A stretch of DNA of 64,000 nt from Planktothrix paucivesiculata PCC 9631 (GCF_900009265.2 NZ_LR734998.1:33060-97059); one strand, 5' to 3'; positions 56,126 through 64,000 are shown, numbered from the stretch's first letter. Notes: a model not told the origin generated them from the sequence alone. Program-made: numbers and translations.

Positions 56126-57310
56126 CTATTCTCCTTTTAAGGCTTTTACTGGGTCAAGTTGACTCGCGCGTAAAGCTGGGAAAAATCCGGCTCCTACTCC
56201 GACTAATATAGCTGAACTCAGAGCCAGTATAGCCGTTCTATTTTCAAATTCATAGGGTAACTTAAATTGTTGCGCCACAACAACCGTTGCACCATGAACG
56301 GTGACAATGGCAATAGTTCCCCCAACAAAACTTAAAATCGCTGCTTCTAAAATAAATTGCAACAGAATATCTAATTGGGTCGCACCCACCGCCCGCCTGA
56401 GTCCAATTTCTGGGGTACGTTCTATCACCGAGGCGATGGTAATATTAGCAATTCCAACTCCTCCTACAATTAAAGAAATTGCACCGACTACTAATAAAGC
56501 TTTAGAAACAGAATCCAGGGTTTTTTGCTGTTCTAAAATGTCTTCAATGGTATTCCAAGCATAAAATTTATACCCAGGAAACCGTTGTTCTAATATTTTT
56601 TGTGTCTGTTTACTTAAAATCTCTAAATCTTCGATTTGATAGGGACGTAACGATATACCTCTAATATCTTTTTTGCCTGTAGCGGCACTAAAAATTGCCA
56701 TGGGAACATAAACAACTCCAATGGGTTCTTCCCCCTCATCATATTTATGATCAATAATTCCAACTACCGTATAAGGTCGAAGATTTAGATAAACATTTTT
56801 TCCTAAAGGATCTATACTTTCAAAGAGTTTATCAGCTAAAAATTGATCAATAATAATTACAGGTTTATAGTTTTCAAAATCACTAGAGTTAAAGGAACGT
56901 CCAGCTATTAATTTAATTCCTGATGTGTTTAAAAAATCGATTGTTGTAGCCAGACTATCAGGATTCGCTTGGTTATCTTGAAAAATAATCTCTTGGTTTC
57001 CCATCCAATTCATGCCACTAATCGATTGTAAGCCTTTTAACTGTTGGTTTAATATTTTGATATCATCTAAACTTAGTGGTGCTGACTGTCTGGTAATCGG
57101 GTTTCTCTGTGAAACTATACGAACTTGTGGTGCATCTCGTTCAGCTAATTGTTGCTGAATCACCGCAGTGCTAATACTACCCACTTGCAAAGTTGCACTC
57201 ACCGCAGCTACCCCCATAAATACCCCAATTCCTGATAGAAAAGAACGGACTGGACTTCCTAACAATGAACTACAACTTAATTGAATTAAACTCAGACCAG
57301 AAAGACTCAT
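56126..57310 (-). CDS. MacB-like ABC permease (FtsX family), copy 2
   Basis: 394 aa. TM1 is near the N-terminus (FLSGIGVFMGVAAVSATLQVGSI), a MacB-type periplasmic domain spans about 50-255, and three TM helices lie at about 270-385 with IERTPEIGLRRAVGAT and a SQLDPVKALKGE end. It lacks an ATPase domain, so it needs a separate ATPase. It lies 22 bp after a close paralogue (57333-58535), and the first 60 and last 130 residues are almost the same in both, while the periplasmic part differs more. Confidence 0.92.
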   Translation of the reverse strand: MSLSGLSLIQLSCSSLLGSPVRSFLSGIGVFMGVAAVSATLQVGSISTAVIQQQLAERDAPQVRIVSQRNPITRQSAPLSLDDIKILNQQLKGLQSISGMNWMGNQEIIFQDNQANPDSLATTIDFLNTSGIKLIAGRSFNSSDFENYKPVIIIDQFLADKLFESIDPLGKNVYLNLRPYTVVGIIDHKYDEGEEPIGVVYVPMAIFSAATGKKDIRGISLRPYQIEDLEILSKQTQKILEQRFPGYKFYAWNTIEDILEQQKTLDSVSKALLVVGAISLIVGGVGIANITIASVIERTPEIGLRRAVGATQLDILLQFILEAAILSFVGGTIAIVTVHGATVVVAQQFKLPYEFENRTAILALSSAILVGVGAGFFPALRASQLDPVKALKGE

Positions 57311-57332
57311 AATTCTGTATTTTGAATGGTTT

Positions 57333-58535
57333 TTATTCTCCTCTTAACGCTTTTACCGGGTCAAGTTGACTAGCGCGTAAGGCGGGGAAAAATCCGGCTC
57401 CTACTCCCACTAATATCGCGGAACTCAGAGCTAATGCAGCCGTTTTCGGTTCAAATTCATAGGGTAACTTAAATTGTTTAGCCACAACAACTGTCGCGCC
57501 ATGAACGGTGACAACGGCAATAGTTCCTCCCACAAAACTTAAAATAGTGGCTTCTAAAATAAACTGTAACATAATATCTAGTTGGGTCGCACCCACCGCC
57601 CGCCTAAGTCCAATTTCTGGGGTACGTTCTATGACTGAGGCGATCGTAATATTAGCAATCCCAACTCCGCCTACAATTAAAGAAATTGCACCTACAACTA
57701 ATAAGGCTTTAGACACAGAATCTAGGGTTTTTTGCCGTTCCAAAATATCCTCAGCAGTCTTATAAAAATCAAATTCATACCCAGAAAACTTTTTTTCTAA
57801 TATTTTTTTAGCCTGTTCACCCATCGGGTCTAAATTTTCAATTTTAGAGGGACGCAAAAGCAAACTGTTGATTTCTTTTTGTCCTGTAACTGCACTATAA
57901 ATGGCCATCGGAACATAAACAAACCCTTTTGGTTCTTGCCCACTCCATAGAGGTTTAGTTACAACAATCCCAACCACTACATAGGGTCTAAAATTAATAT
58001 AAATAGTTTTTCCTAAAGGATCTATACTTTCAAAGAGTTTATCAGCTAAAAATTGATCAATAATAACTACGGGTTGATAGTTTTCAAAATCACTGGAATT
58101 AAAAGCTCGTCCAACAATTAATTTACGTCCTGATGTGTTTAAAAAATCGACGGTCATAGCCTGTAAATAGGGATCGGCTTTCTGATTCTGAAAAACAGCC
58201 TGTTCTGACCATATCCAACTACTGCCACTAATAGATTTTAAGCCTTTCAACTGTTTTTTTAGGATTATGATATCGTCTAAACTCAGTTCTACCGACTGTT
58301 TTGTAATCGGGTTCCAGGGTGTATAGATTTCTATTTGTGGTGCATCTCGTTCAGCCAATTGTTGAGCAATTACCGCAGTGCTAATATTTTTAACTTGCAA
58401 GGTTGCACTCACCGCGGCTACCCCCATAAATACCCCAATTCCTGATAGAAAAGAACGAACGGGATTACCGACTAGGGAACTGCAACTTAATCTAATTAAA
58501 CTTAGAATAGAAAGACCCATAATGTTGTTTTTCAA
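57333..58535 (-). CDS. MacB-like ABC permease (FtsX family), copy 1
   Basis: 400 aa, with the same layout as the gene downstream: TM1 at about 27-48, a periplasmic domain to about 260, three TM helices and the SQLDPVKALRGE end. The tandem pair arose by duplication and may form a heterodimer. An upstream ATG at 58535 was chosen. A later ATG would lose five residues. It is preceded by a short dispersed hairpin at 58559-58574 and then the uracil-DNA glycosylase gene on the same strand. Confidence 0.92.
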   Translation of the reverse strand: MKNNIMGLSILSLIRLSCSSLVGNPVRSFLSGIGVFMGVAAVSATLQVKNISTAVIAQQLAERDAPQIEIYTPWNPITKQSVELSLDDIIILKKQLKGLKSISGSSWIWSEQAVFQNQKADPYLQAMTVDFLNTSGRKLIVGRAFNSSDFENYQPVVIIDQFLADKLFESIDPLGKTIYINFRPYVVVGIVVTKPLWSGQEPKGFVYVPMAIYSAVTGQKEINSLLLRPSKIENLDPMGEQAKKILEKKFSGYEFDFYKTAEDILERQKTLDSVSKALLVVGAISLIVGGVGIANITIASVIERTPEIGLRRAVGATQLDIMLQFILEATILSFVGGTIAVVTVHGATVVVAKQFKLPYEFEPKTAALALSSAILVGVGAGFFPALRASQLDPVKALRGE

Positions 58536-58558
58536 ACCTCGGAATTAACTATCTAATA

Positions 58559-58580
58559 GAGGCGTAAACGCCTCACTACG
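58559..58580. repeat. Half of the dispersed repeat GAGGCGTAAACGCCTCACTACG
   Basis: Hairpin GAGGCG/CGCCTC (58559-58574), then ACTACG. It matches the right half of the repeat at 53125-53178. It is between two same-strand genes and touches the stop of the glycosylase gene. Confidence 0.65.
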
Positions 58581-58581
58581 A

Positions 58582-59286
58582 TTATTCCCCATTGATTAAT
58601 TCTTTCAATTTGTTATGAACTTCCTGAATATCTTGCCACATTAACCATTTCGGAGATCCTTGTTCCTTAGAAGAATTTCTTAATAAATAAGCCGGGTGAA
58701 AAATGGGCATACATAATCTTCCTTCCCACTCCATCCATTGCCCCCTGATTTTACTAATTCCCCGTTTATCTCCCAACAAGGATTTAACCGCCGTTGCTCC
58801 AGTTAATAAAATTATTTTGGGATTAAGCAAACGAATTTGTTCTAATAAATACGGTTTACAGGCTTCGATTTCTGCTGGGGTCGGGGTGCGATTATTCGGC
58901 GGACGACAGCGAATAGCATTAGAAATATAAACCTCTTTTTCTGTACTTAAACCCACGGATTCCAAAATTTTTTCTAACAGTTGTCCTGACCTGCCCACAA
59001 AGGGTAAACCCTGCTCATCTTCATTTTGCCCCGGTGCTTCTCCGATAATCATAATCGGTGCTTGAATATTGCCTCGACCAATAACCGCATGGGTACGATT
59101 TTGCCCTAATTCACATCGATAACAATGATTACAATGGTTGGCAATTTCTTCTAAGGTTTGATAAGTTCCTACGGGAATGGCAATTTTGGCATCGGTCGGA
59201 ATTAAATCCCGATTTGAATTCGATGATGGAGTAGCAGGCTCAGTATTTGTAAAATTAAATAAACTCAGTTGTTCGTGATCAGACAT
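58582..59286 (-). CDS. Uracil-DNA glycosylase, family 4 (Fe-S)
   Basis: 234 aa. Active-site motif GEAPGQNEDEQGLPFVGRSG and the second motif HPAYLLRN identify family 4. Four cysteines for the iron-sulfur cluster are visible: C55-x2-C58 (after C52) and the pair in CRPPNNRTPTPAEIEAC. It removes uracil from DNA as the first step of base excision repair. The first 35 residues are variable and probably disordered. It heads a minus-strand run with the permeases, but the repeat between them argues for separate transcripts. Confidence 0.94.
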   Translation of the reverse strand: MSDHEQLSLFNFTNTEPATPSSNSNRDLIPTDAKIAIPVGTYQTLEEIANHCNHCYRCELGQNRTHAVIGRGNIQAPIMIIGEAPGQNEDEQGLPFVGRSGQLLEKILESVGLSTEKEVYISNAIRCRPPNNRTPTPAEIEACKPYLLEQIRLLNPKIILLTGATAVKSLLGDKRGISKIRGQWMEWEGRLCMPIFHPAYLLRNSSKEQGSPKWLMWQDIQEVHNKLKELINGE

Positions 59287-59440
59287 AATTAAATGGAGTA
59301 GAATTTAGGGTATGGGGTATTAATGATGAACCGATACCCAATTTACAACTATTTTCCATCCAGTGGTAATTTTTGAAGTTGCAACTCTCAACGGCAACAG
59401 TCATCATAGAGATGATGCAATGGTCGGGGGCAAGCAGATC

Positions 59441-60103
59441 ATGTTATTCACACCAATATTTAAAGATCGGACTCAAGCGGGTGAAGAACTGGCAAAAGAA
59501 ATTTTGTTACAGATGAGTTTAGAACATCCGAGTCGGGACACAAAAATTATTGTTTATGCCTTACCCCGTGGGGGTGTACCCGTGGCTTTGCCTATTGCGA
59601 AGGGGTTGCACGCTCCTTTGAGTGTGATTGTGGCTAAAAAAATCACCTTCCCGGATAACCCCGAATTGGCCTTGGGTGCGGTTACTGCCGATGGTCATGT
59701 GCTATGGTCGAAACGCAAACCCTTCGATCTTGAGCTTCAACAGAAGATGTTAGAACAGGCTCAGATAAAAGCCCAGCAGGCGTGGGAACGACTCTCCCCA
59801 GCCTGTCCTGAGATTAACCCCCATGGAGCTTTAGCCTTGATTGTCGATGATGGTATTGCCACCGGAATGACCATGGCTGTGGCGGCAAAGGCATTAAAAG
59901 CTCATCACCCCATGGCAATTTGGATTTGTGTTCCCGTGGCGCCACTAGAATTAATTCCTTGTATGCAGCAATGGGGCGATCACGCTGTTGTCTTAGAAAC
60001 TCCCTATCCATTTTTTAATGTTGGTCGGTTTTATCAACAATTTGAACAGGTAGAAACAGAAACAGCTTTATCCGATTTACGACAACAAACTTGGCTACAA
60101 TAA
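59441..60103 (+). CDS. Phosphoribosyltransferase-family protein
   Basis: 220 aa from ATG 59441. Upstream GTG (59363) and ATG (59420) starts are possible but add residues that look unlike the family. The PRPP-binding motif LIVDDGIATGMTM lies at about 131-143. The N-terminal part has YALPRGGVPVALPIAKGL and KKITFPDNPELALGAV, typical of stand-alone cyanobacterial PRTases of unknown substrate that are sometimes paired with hydrolases. The next small membrane protein starts 27 bp later. Confidence 0.85.
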   Translation: MLFTPIFKDRTQAGEELAKEILLQMSLEHPSRDTKIIVYALPRGGVPVALPIAKGLHAPLSVIVAKKITFPDNPELALGAVTADGHVLWSKRKPFDLELQQKMLEQAQIKAQQAWERLSPACPEINPHGALALIVDDGIATGMTMAVAAKALKAHHPMAIWICVPVAPLELIPCMQQWGDHAVVLETPYPFFNVGRFYQQFEQVETETALSDLRQQTWLQ

Positions 60104-60130
60104 ATTCTGATGCACAGTTGATGATTAATC

Positions 60131-60424
60131 ATGATGAGACGTTGGAATTTTTGGTGGCAAACTTTAGTGTTATCAACCCAATATAACCCACCTCAATTTG
60201 TTGAGTTACTGATGTTAATATTAGGATTTTTTTTACTCCTGATTTGGATGGGAAATCAACAATGGCCCTATTTGGTGCTGTCGATGAGTTATGTCGCGGG
60301 ATCATCTACTTCGATTTTAGTTAGGGAAGCGATGATTCCTTCCCCCAGTCTACAACTCCCCCAAAAACTAGCAATATTATTGTTAATTCTGAGCCTTTAC
60401 ACCCTCTTGGATTTAATCGGGTGA
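60131..60424 (+). CDS. Small membrane protein of unknown function
   Basis: 97 aa with three likely TM stretches (about 23-42, 46-62 and 76-95). No motif recognised. It is 27 bp after the phosphoribosyltransferase gene on the same strand and ends 10 bp before a convergent gene. Confidence 0.65.
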   Translation: MMRRWNFWWQTLVLSTQYNPPQFVELLMLILGFFLLLIWMGNQQWPYLVLSMSYVAGSSTSILVREAMIPSPSLQLPQKLAILLLILSLYTLLDLIG

Positions 60425-60433
60425 ATAATTCCC

Positions 60434-60802
60434 CTAAATTTGATATAAAATTAAACGGTTTCCCATGGGATCATAAGCATAAATTTCTCGACCATGGGCG
60501 ACTGTGATGATTTCTCCCGGGGGCGGATATCCTAGATTTTCCAAATGGGCGATCGCTTGTTCTAAATCCCGGACTTCTAAACACAAACTCATCCCGGTTT
60601 TACCCGTCGGAGAAAATTCAGAAATATCAGTAGTTTGGGGTTTAAAAATTCCTAATTTCAAACTCGGTAACTGAAATTCTGCATAACGATGGGGAATATA
60701 ATTTAACGGTTGTATGCCCAACAATTGAGAATAAAACTCAACCATAATTTCCATTTTTGGATCAGCTAGGGTGACAAATGCCTGATTACAGTGTAAAACC
60801 AT
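60434..60802 (-). CDS. VOC-superfamily protein (glyoxalase/bleomycin-resistance fold)
   Basis: 122 aa from ATG 60802. A longer frame uses TTG at 60865 and would overlap the start of the divergent gene, so it is rejected. The fold signatures are NQAFVTLADPKMEIMVEFYSQLLG and the C-terminal EIYAYDPMGNRLILYQI. The metal ligands of glyoxalase I are not all evident, so substrate and activity are unknown. Confidence 0.85.
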   Translation of the reverse strand: MVLHCNQAFVTLADPKMEIMVEFYSQLLGIQPLNYIPHRYAEFQLPSLKLGIFKPQTTDISEFSPTGKTGMSLCLEVRDLEQAIAHLENLGYPPPGEIITVAHGREIYAYDPMGNRLILYQI

Positions 60803-60858
60803 AAAGGGAATTAAAATATTTAACCTTAATATTAAACTTAAAATCGAGAGTGTAAACA

Positions 60859-62211
60859 ATGACAAGAATTTTTTTGTCCGCAGGTCATGGAGGATTTGAA
60901 AATGGTGTAAGAGACCCAGGTACTATTGCCGGAGGGACAACCGAAGCCCAAGAAATGATTCGGATTCGGGATTTAGTCGTCGGTGAATTGCGCTCTCGGG
61001 GTGTACAAGTGATTGCGGTTCCTGATGATTTGAGTCAAACTCAAACCATTGATTGGATTAATACCCATTCCCGCTCTGGAGATAGGGCTTTAGAATTGCA
61101 AATGGGAGGCTCATCAAACCCTCTAATTCGAGGTGCTACAGCTTTTTATATTGCCAACAATCAATCTCGAAAACAAGACGCCGAATCCCTATTATTATCC
61201 CTGCTTCAACAAGTCCCCCAACTCCCCAATCGAGGAGCAAAACCCGACACTGAAACGGGCTTAGGAAGTTTAATTTTTTGCCGTTGGATTGCTATTCCTT
61301 CTCTGTATCTGGAGTTAGGATTTCTGACTAATCCCACCGATCGCGCTTTAATTCAAAACCGACGTCAAGATATGGCGATCGGGATTGCCAATGGACTCAC
61401 CAATTGGTTAGGAAATAGTTCAACAAATCCTATTCCAAATGTTCCCCCAGGTACAGCCGTTTATGGTTCTATCGGGATTAATATTAACGGTCGTCTCTAT
61501 GGAGAAAATGGAATTTTAGTTAATGGTAATTCTTATATTCCTATTGATTTAGTCGATAAGTTTGGATTGAATTTATCACAAATTTCTGCTCGGGTAAGAA
61601 GAATTAGATATAATAATATTGTTTATATTCGGGCTGTTGATTTCAAGAGTTTTGGAATTTCTGTGGGTTGGGATAATCCGAATCGAAGTGTGGTTTTTCG
61701 TTCTAATAGTCGTCCCTATCATAGTCAGATTGATCAGATTATGGGTAATGGTTTAACCACAGAAGTTCAATTAATTATGTTTATCAAAACCCAAGATTCT
61801 CCGATGATCAATACTGTTCCTGAAATTGCCAAACTTTATCGAAAAGAAGCAGCTATAGAAGGAGTGAATCATGATATTGGATTCTGTCAAATGTGTTTAG
61901 AAACTAACTTTCTCCAATTTGGCGGAATTGTTAAACCCGAACAAAACAATTTCGGAGGTTTAGGAAGTTTGGGTGGAGCTTCCGAAAGTGCTTCTTTCCC
62001 GACAATTGAAATCGGAGTCAGAGCCCATATTCAACATTTAAAAGCCTATGGAAGTTATGAACCTTTAGTGCAAGATATTGTTGATCCTCGCTTTGAATTT
62101 GTCACCCGAGGAATTGCGCCTTTTGTTCAACAATTAAGTGGAAGATGGTCAGATGATTCCACCTACGGCGATCAAATTTTAGCCTTACTCAGAAGACTGT
62201 ATGAAATTTAA
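60859..62211 (+). CDS. N-acetylmuramoyl-L-alanine amidase-like plus glucosaminidase-like protein
   Basis: 450 aa. Residues 1-185 are an Amidase_3-like domain with the first zinc histidine (SAGHGG) and the glutamate in LYLELGFLTN. The histidine expected in the third zinc site (usually IHA or IHL) appears as Q81 (ALELQMGG), so the amidase may be inactive. A linker with a copper amine oxidase N-like fold (about 205-280) leads to a glucosaminidase-like domain (about 290-450, KEAAIEGVNHDIGFCQMCLETNFLQFGG). No signal peptide is seen, which is odd for a wall enzyme. Confidence 0.85.
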   Translation: MTRIFLSAGHGGFENGVRDPGTIAGGTTEAQEMIRIRDLVVGELRSRGVQVIAVPDDLSQTQTIDWINTHSRSGDRALELQMGGSSNPLIRGATAFYIANNQSRKQDAESLLLSLLQQVPQLPNRGAKPDTETGLGSLIFCRWIAIPSLYLELGFLTNPTDRALIQNRRQDMAIGIANGLTNWLGNSSTNPIPNVPPGTAVYGSIGININGRLYGENGILVNGNSYIPIDLVDKFGLNLSQISARVRRIRYNNIVYIRAVDFKSFGISVGWDNPNRSVVFRSNSRPYHSQIDQIMGNGLTTEVQLIMFIKTQDSPMINTVPEIAKLYRKEAAIEGVNHDIGFCQMCLETNFLQFGGIVKPEQNNFGGLGSLGGASESASFPTIEIGVRAHIQHLKAYGSYEPLVQDIVDPRFEFVTRGIAPFVQQLSGRWSDDSTYGDQILALLRRLYEI

Positions 62212-62212
62212 G

Positions 62213-62290
62213 TTATAGGGAATAGGGAACAGGGAACAGGGAACAGGGAACAGGGAACAGGGAATAGGGAATAGGGAATAGGGAATAGTG
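62213..62290. repeat. Heptamer array TAGGGAA/CAGGGAA, about 11 units
   Basis: Units TAGGGAA and CAGGGAA alternate in blocks directly after the amidase stop. It is the largest heptamer array in the window. Confidence 0.92.
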
Positions 62291-62311
62291 ATTAAGTATT
62301 TGTAGCAAACA

Positions 62312-62403
62312 CAGGACTTACGCATCACCGCTATCAATAGTAGGGGTAATTCATGAATTACCCCTACATCCAGGGTTACATCCCCCAATTTGCGTAAGTT
62401 CTG
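62312..62403. mobile_element. 92-bp MITE with the terminal repeats of the 18770 IS
   Basis: It begins CAGGACTTACGCA (62312-62324) and ends TGCGTAAGTTCTG (62391-62403, one mismatch), the same 13-bp ends as the IS at 18770-20049. A perfect 5-bp duplication AAACA flanks it (62307-62311 and 62404-62408). The centre is a perfect 26-bp palindrome (62341-62366). It has no ORF and must use a transposase in trans. Confidence 0.92.
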
Positions 62404-62423
62404 AAACATTAAAGGATGGAATA

Positions 62424-63593
62424 TTAGGTCTTTGGGAATAAATGTTGTAGTTTCCGATGACGTTCTTGGGCGGATTCCTCTGACCAATTCCATAAACTTT
62501 CATAGAAAAAGAAAGAGACTCCAGCAAAGTTACGTTTGCGAGTTTCTGCTATTTGTTTTTCTATTATCTCCATGGGAGTTGAACGGTTTTTTAACCCGCT
62601 TAAAATTCCAATAGCTACGGGAATATGATTTTTTGCTAAAGTTACTTCCGAACGTTCTAACTCCGTGATAAATCGGTTTAAATCAGAGCGATAAATTTGT
62701 AAAACCAGTTCTTCTATCCATCCTTTTCGTTCCCAAGTAAACCAATCTTGTAAATAAGCAGGTAGCGAAAAATGTAAGGGATTTGGAGATAAAGAAACAA
62801 TACAATCGGGCTTAATTGATTTAATGGTTTCAAAGGTTTTTTTCATGAATTGATTGATTTTATCGGCTCTCCATCTGACCCAATAGGTTTCATGAAAATC
62901 GGCAGAAGGAGATTGTCCGTTATGTTCCTGCTGATATAATTTAATGGTATAATCATCATAACCAAATTCCGCAGGTAAACCAAAATGATCATCAAATTGA
63001 ATCCCATTAATATCATAATTTTTAACAATTTCACTAATTAAATTTAAAATAAATTGTTGAACTTCAGGATGGAAAGGATTTAACCAAACCCGTTCTTCAA
63101 CTCCTTCTTTTTTAATCATGCTTCCGTCTTGTTTTTGAGTAATCCAATTCGGATGTTTTTTAACTAATTCTGAATTAGCAGGAGCCATAAACCCAAATTC
63201 AAACCAAGGAATAATAGTAAAATTCTGTTGATGTCCTTGAGTGACGATTTCTTGCAAAATATCCCTTTTTTCTAATCCCGGGTTGGGATCAACAGTAACT
63301 CCAAACACTTCCTGAGTAACAGAACTCGGATATAAAGTATAACCTCCTTGCCATATCGTCGGATATAGGGTATTAAAATTTAAGGATTTTAAGCGTTGCA
63401 ATCCCGAGGTTAAATCCTGGGGAGAATATAAAATATTACTATCAACATTAGTGAGCCAAACCCCTCGAATCTCAGGGGAATGGGGTAAACTCTGACTCCA
63501 AGAATGTTGAAAATTAATCAATAAAAAAAATGCGATCGCCCCAATCAAATAAACAGAACTTTTGAAAAATTTATGGTTTAAAAAAACTTGCAT
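62424..63593 (-). CDS. Glycoside hydrolase, GH10-like (GHL10/DUF187), secreted
   Basis: 389 aa. A signal peptide or anchor (about 10-34) precedes the barrel. The family motif EIRGVWLTNVDSNIL starts the domain, followed by FNTLYPTIWQGGYTLYPS and GIQFDDHFGLP, which holds the acidic residues near the active site. It likely cuts a cell-wall or exopolysaccharide glycan. The substrate is not known for this group. Its 3' end faces the amidase gene. Confidence 0.9.
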   Translation of the reverse strand: MQVFLNHKFFKSSVYLIGAIAFFLLINFQHSWSQSLPHSPEIRGVWLTNVDSNILYSPQDLTSGLQRLKSLNFNTLYPTIWQGGYTLYPSSVTQEVFGVTVDPNPGLEKRDILQEIVTQGHQQNFTIIPWFEFGFMAPANSELVKKHPNWITQKQDGSMIKKEGVEERVWLNPFHPEVQQFILNLISEIVKNYDINGIQFDDHFGLPAEFGYDDYTIKLYQQEHNGQSPSADFHETYWVRWRADKINQFMKKTFETIKSIKPDCIVSLSPNPLHFSLPAYLQDWFTWERKGWIEELVLQIYRSDLNRFITELERSEVTLAKNHIPVAIGILSGLKNRSTPMEIIEKQIAETRKRNFAGVSFFFYESLWNWSEESAQERHRKLQHLFPKT

Positions 63594-63695
63594 AGAGCGT
63601 TAAAAATACTTAAAAAACCTAAAAAAATCGCAAATTGACTAAAAAAAATTTTACAAGCTGTTCAAGTTATGAGATATATAAAGATTAAGCTAATC

Positions 63696-63716
63696 TTAAC
63701 CGAGAACCGAGGTTAA
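63696..63716. promoter_or_regulatory. Dyad TTAACC...GGTTAA upstream of the last gene
   Basis: TTAACC (63696-63701) and GGTTAA (63711-63716) lie 6-26 bp before an ATG with a GAGG ribosome site between. The dyad could be an operator or a leader hairpin that occludes the ribosome site. Confidence 0.3.
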
Positions 63717-63721
63717 TTCTT

Positions 63722-64000
63722 ATGAATGAATTCCAAGCCCACCGTATTCGAGAAAATAATAGCACAAATATTGTATTTAACCTGTTAAACTCTAGTCCTT
63801 CCTTTTATAATCAACCTGAAATTACCATCAGCTTTAACCCCCAGGTCGAAATTCTTTCTCCCATTCCCCAAGGTAGGGAGGGTGAAACCACGACCACTAG
63901 CACGTCCCTATTGTCCACTGAAGTTATAACGACTGCCGATAATATTCTGGAACCTCCGACCCCGGTAATTCCCCAACCCCCACCCCCCCCAACCCCCCCC
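63722..64000 (+). CDS. Start of a large proline-rich protein, cut by the window end
   Basis: The frame is open from ATG 63722 to the end of the window (93 codons). CGAGG at 63708-63712 is a suitable ribosome site. The N-terminal 40 residues (NEFQAHRIRENNS start) have no signal peptide. A Thr/Ser-rich part and then a Pro/Thr repeat (PTPVIPQPPPPPTPP) follow, encoded by C-rich tracts that may be prone to slippage. Such linkers often precede repeat domains of exported cyanobacterial proteins, but the rest is not visible. Confidence 0.7.
   Translation, partial: MNEFQAHRIRENNSTNIVFNLLNSSPSFYNQPEITISFNPQVEILSPIPQGREGETTTTSTSLLSTEVITTADNILEPPTPVIPQPPPPPTPP

Noticed and set aside
60803..60865. Extended VOC start from TTG overlapping the amidase start
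   Set aside because: It adds a hydrophobic stretch foreign to the fold and would overlap a divergent gene.
62185..62493. 102-codon minus-strand frame with repeated SLFPIP residues
   Set aside because: It is a translation of the heptamer array and MITE, not a gene.

Overview
The window is cyanobacterial chromosome. GCGATCGC (HIP1-type) octamers recur throughout, in genes and in mobile elements. The DNA is moderately AT-rich and rich in 7-bp tandem repeats. Gene content is typically cyanobacterial: GUN4 domain, Uma2 nucleases, IS elements, multi-PAS/GAF kinases and a TPS-type adhesin. A filamentous non-heterocystous genus such as Planktothrix or Oscillatoria is my best guess, by inference only. 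No rRNA, tRNA or CRISPR array was seen.

Layout. 1-1.36 kb: complete tnpB-type IS next to the stop of a CHASE3/PAS hybrid kinase (1.4-5.2 kb), which has a hairpin-rich leader with an intrinsic terminator. 5.6-9.3 kb: glycosyltransferase, a one-TM protein and a voltage-gated K+ channel carrying a zinc ribbon. 9.4-12.6 kb (minus strand): GH31 glucosidase and SDR. 12.9-17.7 kb: Uma2 nuclease, MFS exporter, lnt and a REC-kinase. 17.8-20.2 kb: an IS4/IS701-like element nested inside a decayed copy of itself, followed by a heptamer array. 20.2-27.6 kb: a CBS/GAF/PAS hybrid kinase that overlaps an orphan solute-binding lipoprotein gene, then a HAMP kinase. 27.6-33.2 kb (minus strand): TPS adhesin, IS630, and a pseudo-receiver kinase whose 3' end was cut by that IS. 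33.4-38.4 kb: GUN4 protein, methyltransferase, aquaporin and RF3. 38.4-38.9 kb: shrunken tnpB-type IS remnant. 39.0-44.0 kb: ethylene-receptor-like kinase, PPTase, a small ORF and malic enzyme. 44.1-53.1 kb: four signalling genes in a row (REC-GGDEF-EAL, REC-kinase, 1602-aa PAS/GAF/LOV-like kinase, REC-kinase). 53.2-59.3 kb (minus strand): rluD, TolC-like protein, two MacB-like permeases and a family 4 uracil-DNA glycosylase. 59.4-64 kb: phosphoribosyltransferase, small membrane protein, VOC protein, amidase/glucosaminidase, a 92-bp MITE, a GH10-like glycosidase and the start of a proline-rich protein.

The dominant theme is signal transduction. Ten two-component or c-di-GMP proteins lie in 64 kb, and none has a DNA-binding output domain. 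Several sensor modules look like light or hormone receptors: an ETR1-like ethylene-binding domain with all seven known binding residues, a dual-cysteine DXCF-type cyanobacteriochrome GAF, and a LOV-like PAS with serine in place of the photoactive cysteine. Three kinases share one AHEINNP-type catalytic core behind three unrelated sensors.

The second theme is recent transposition that can be read to the base: nested IS copies and a MITE sharing terminal repeats and 5-bp target duplications, and an IS630 that supplies a kinase stop codon and splits an apparent kinase-adhesin operon.
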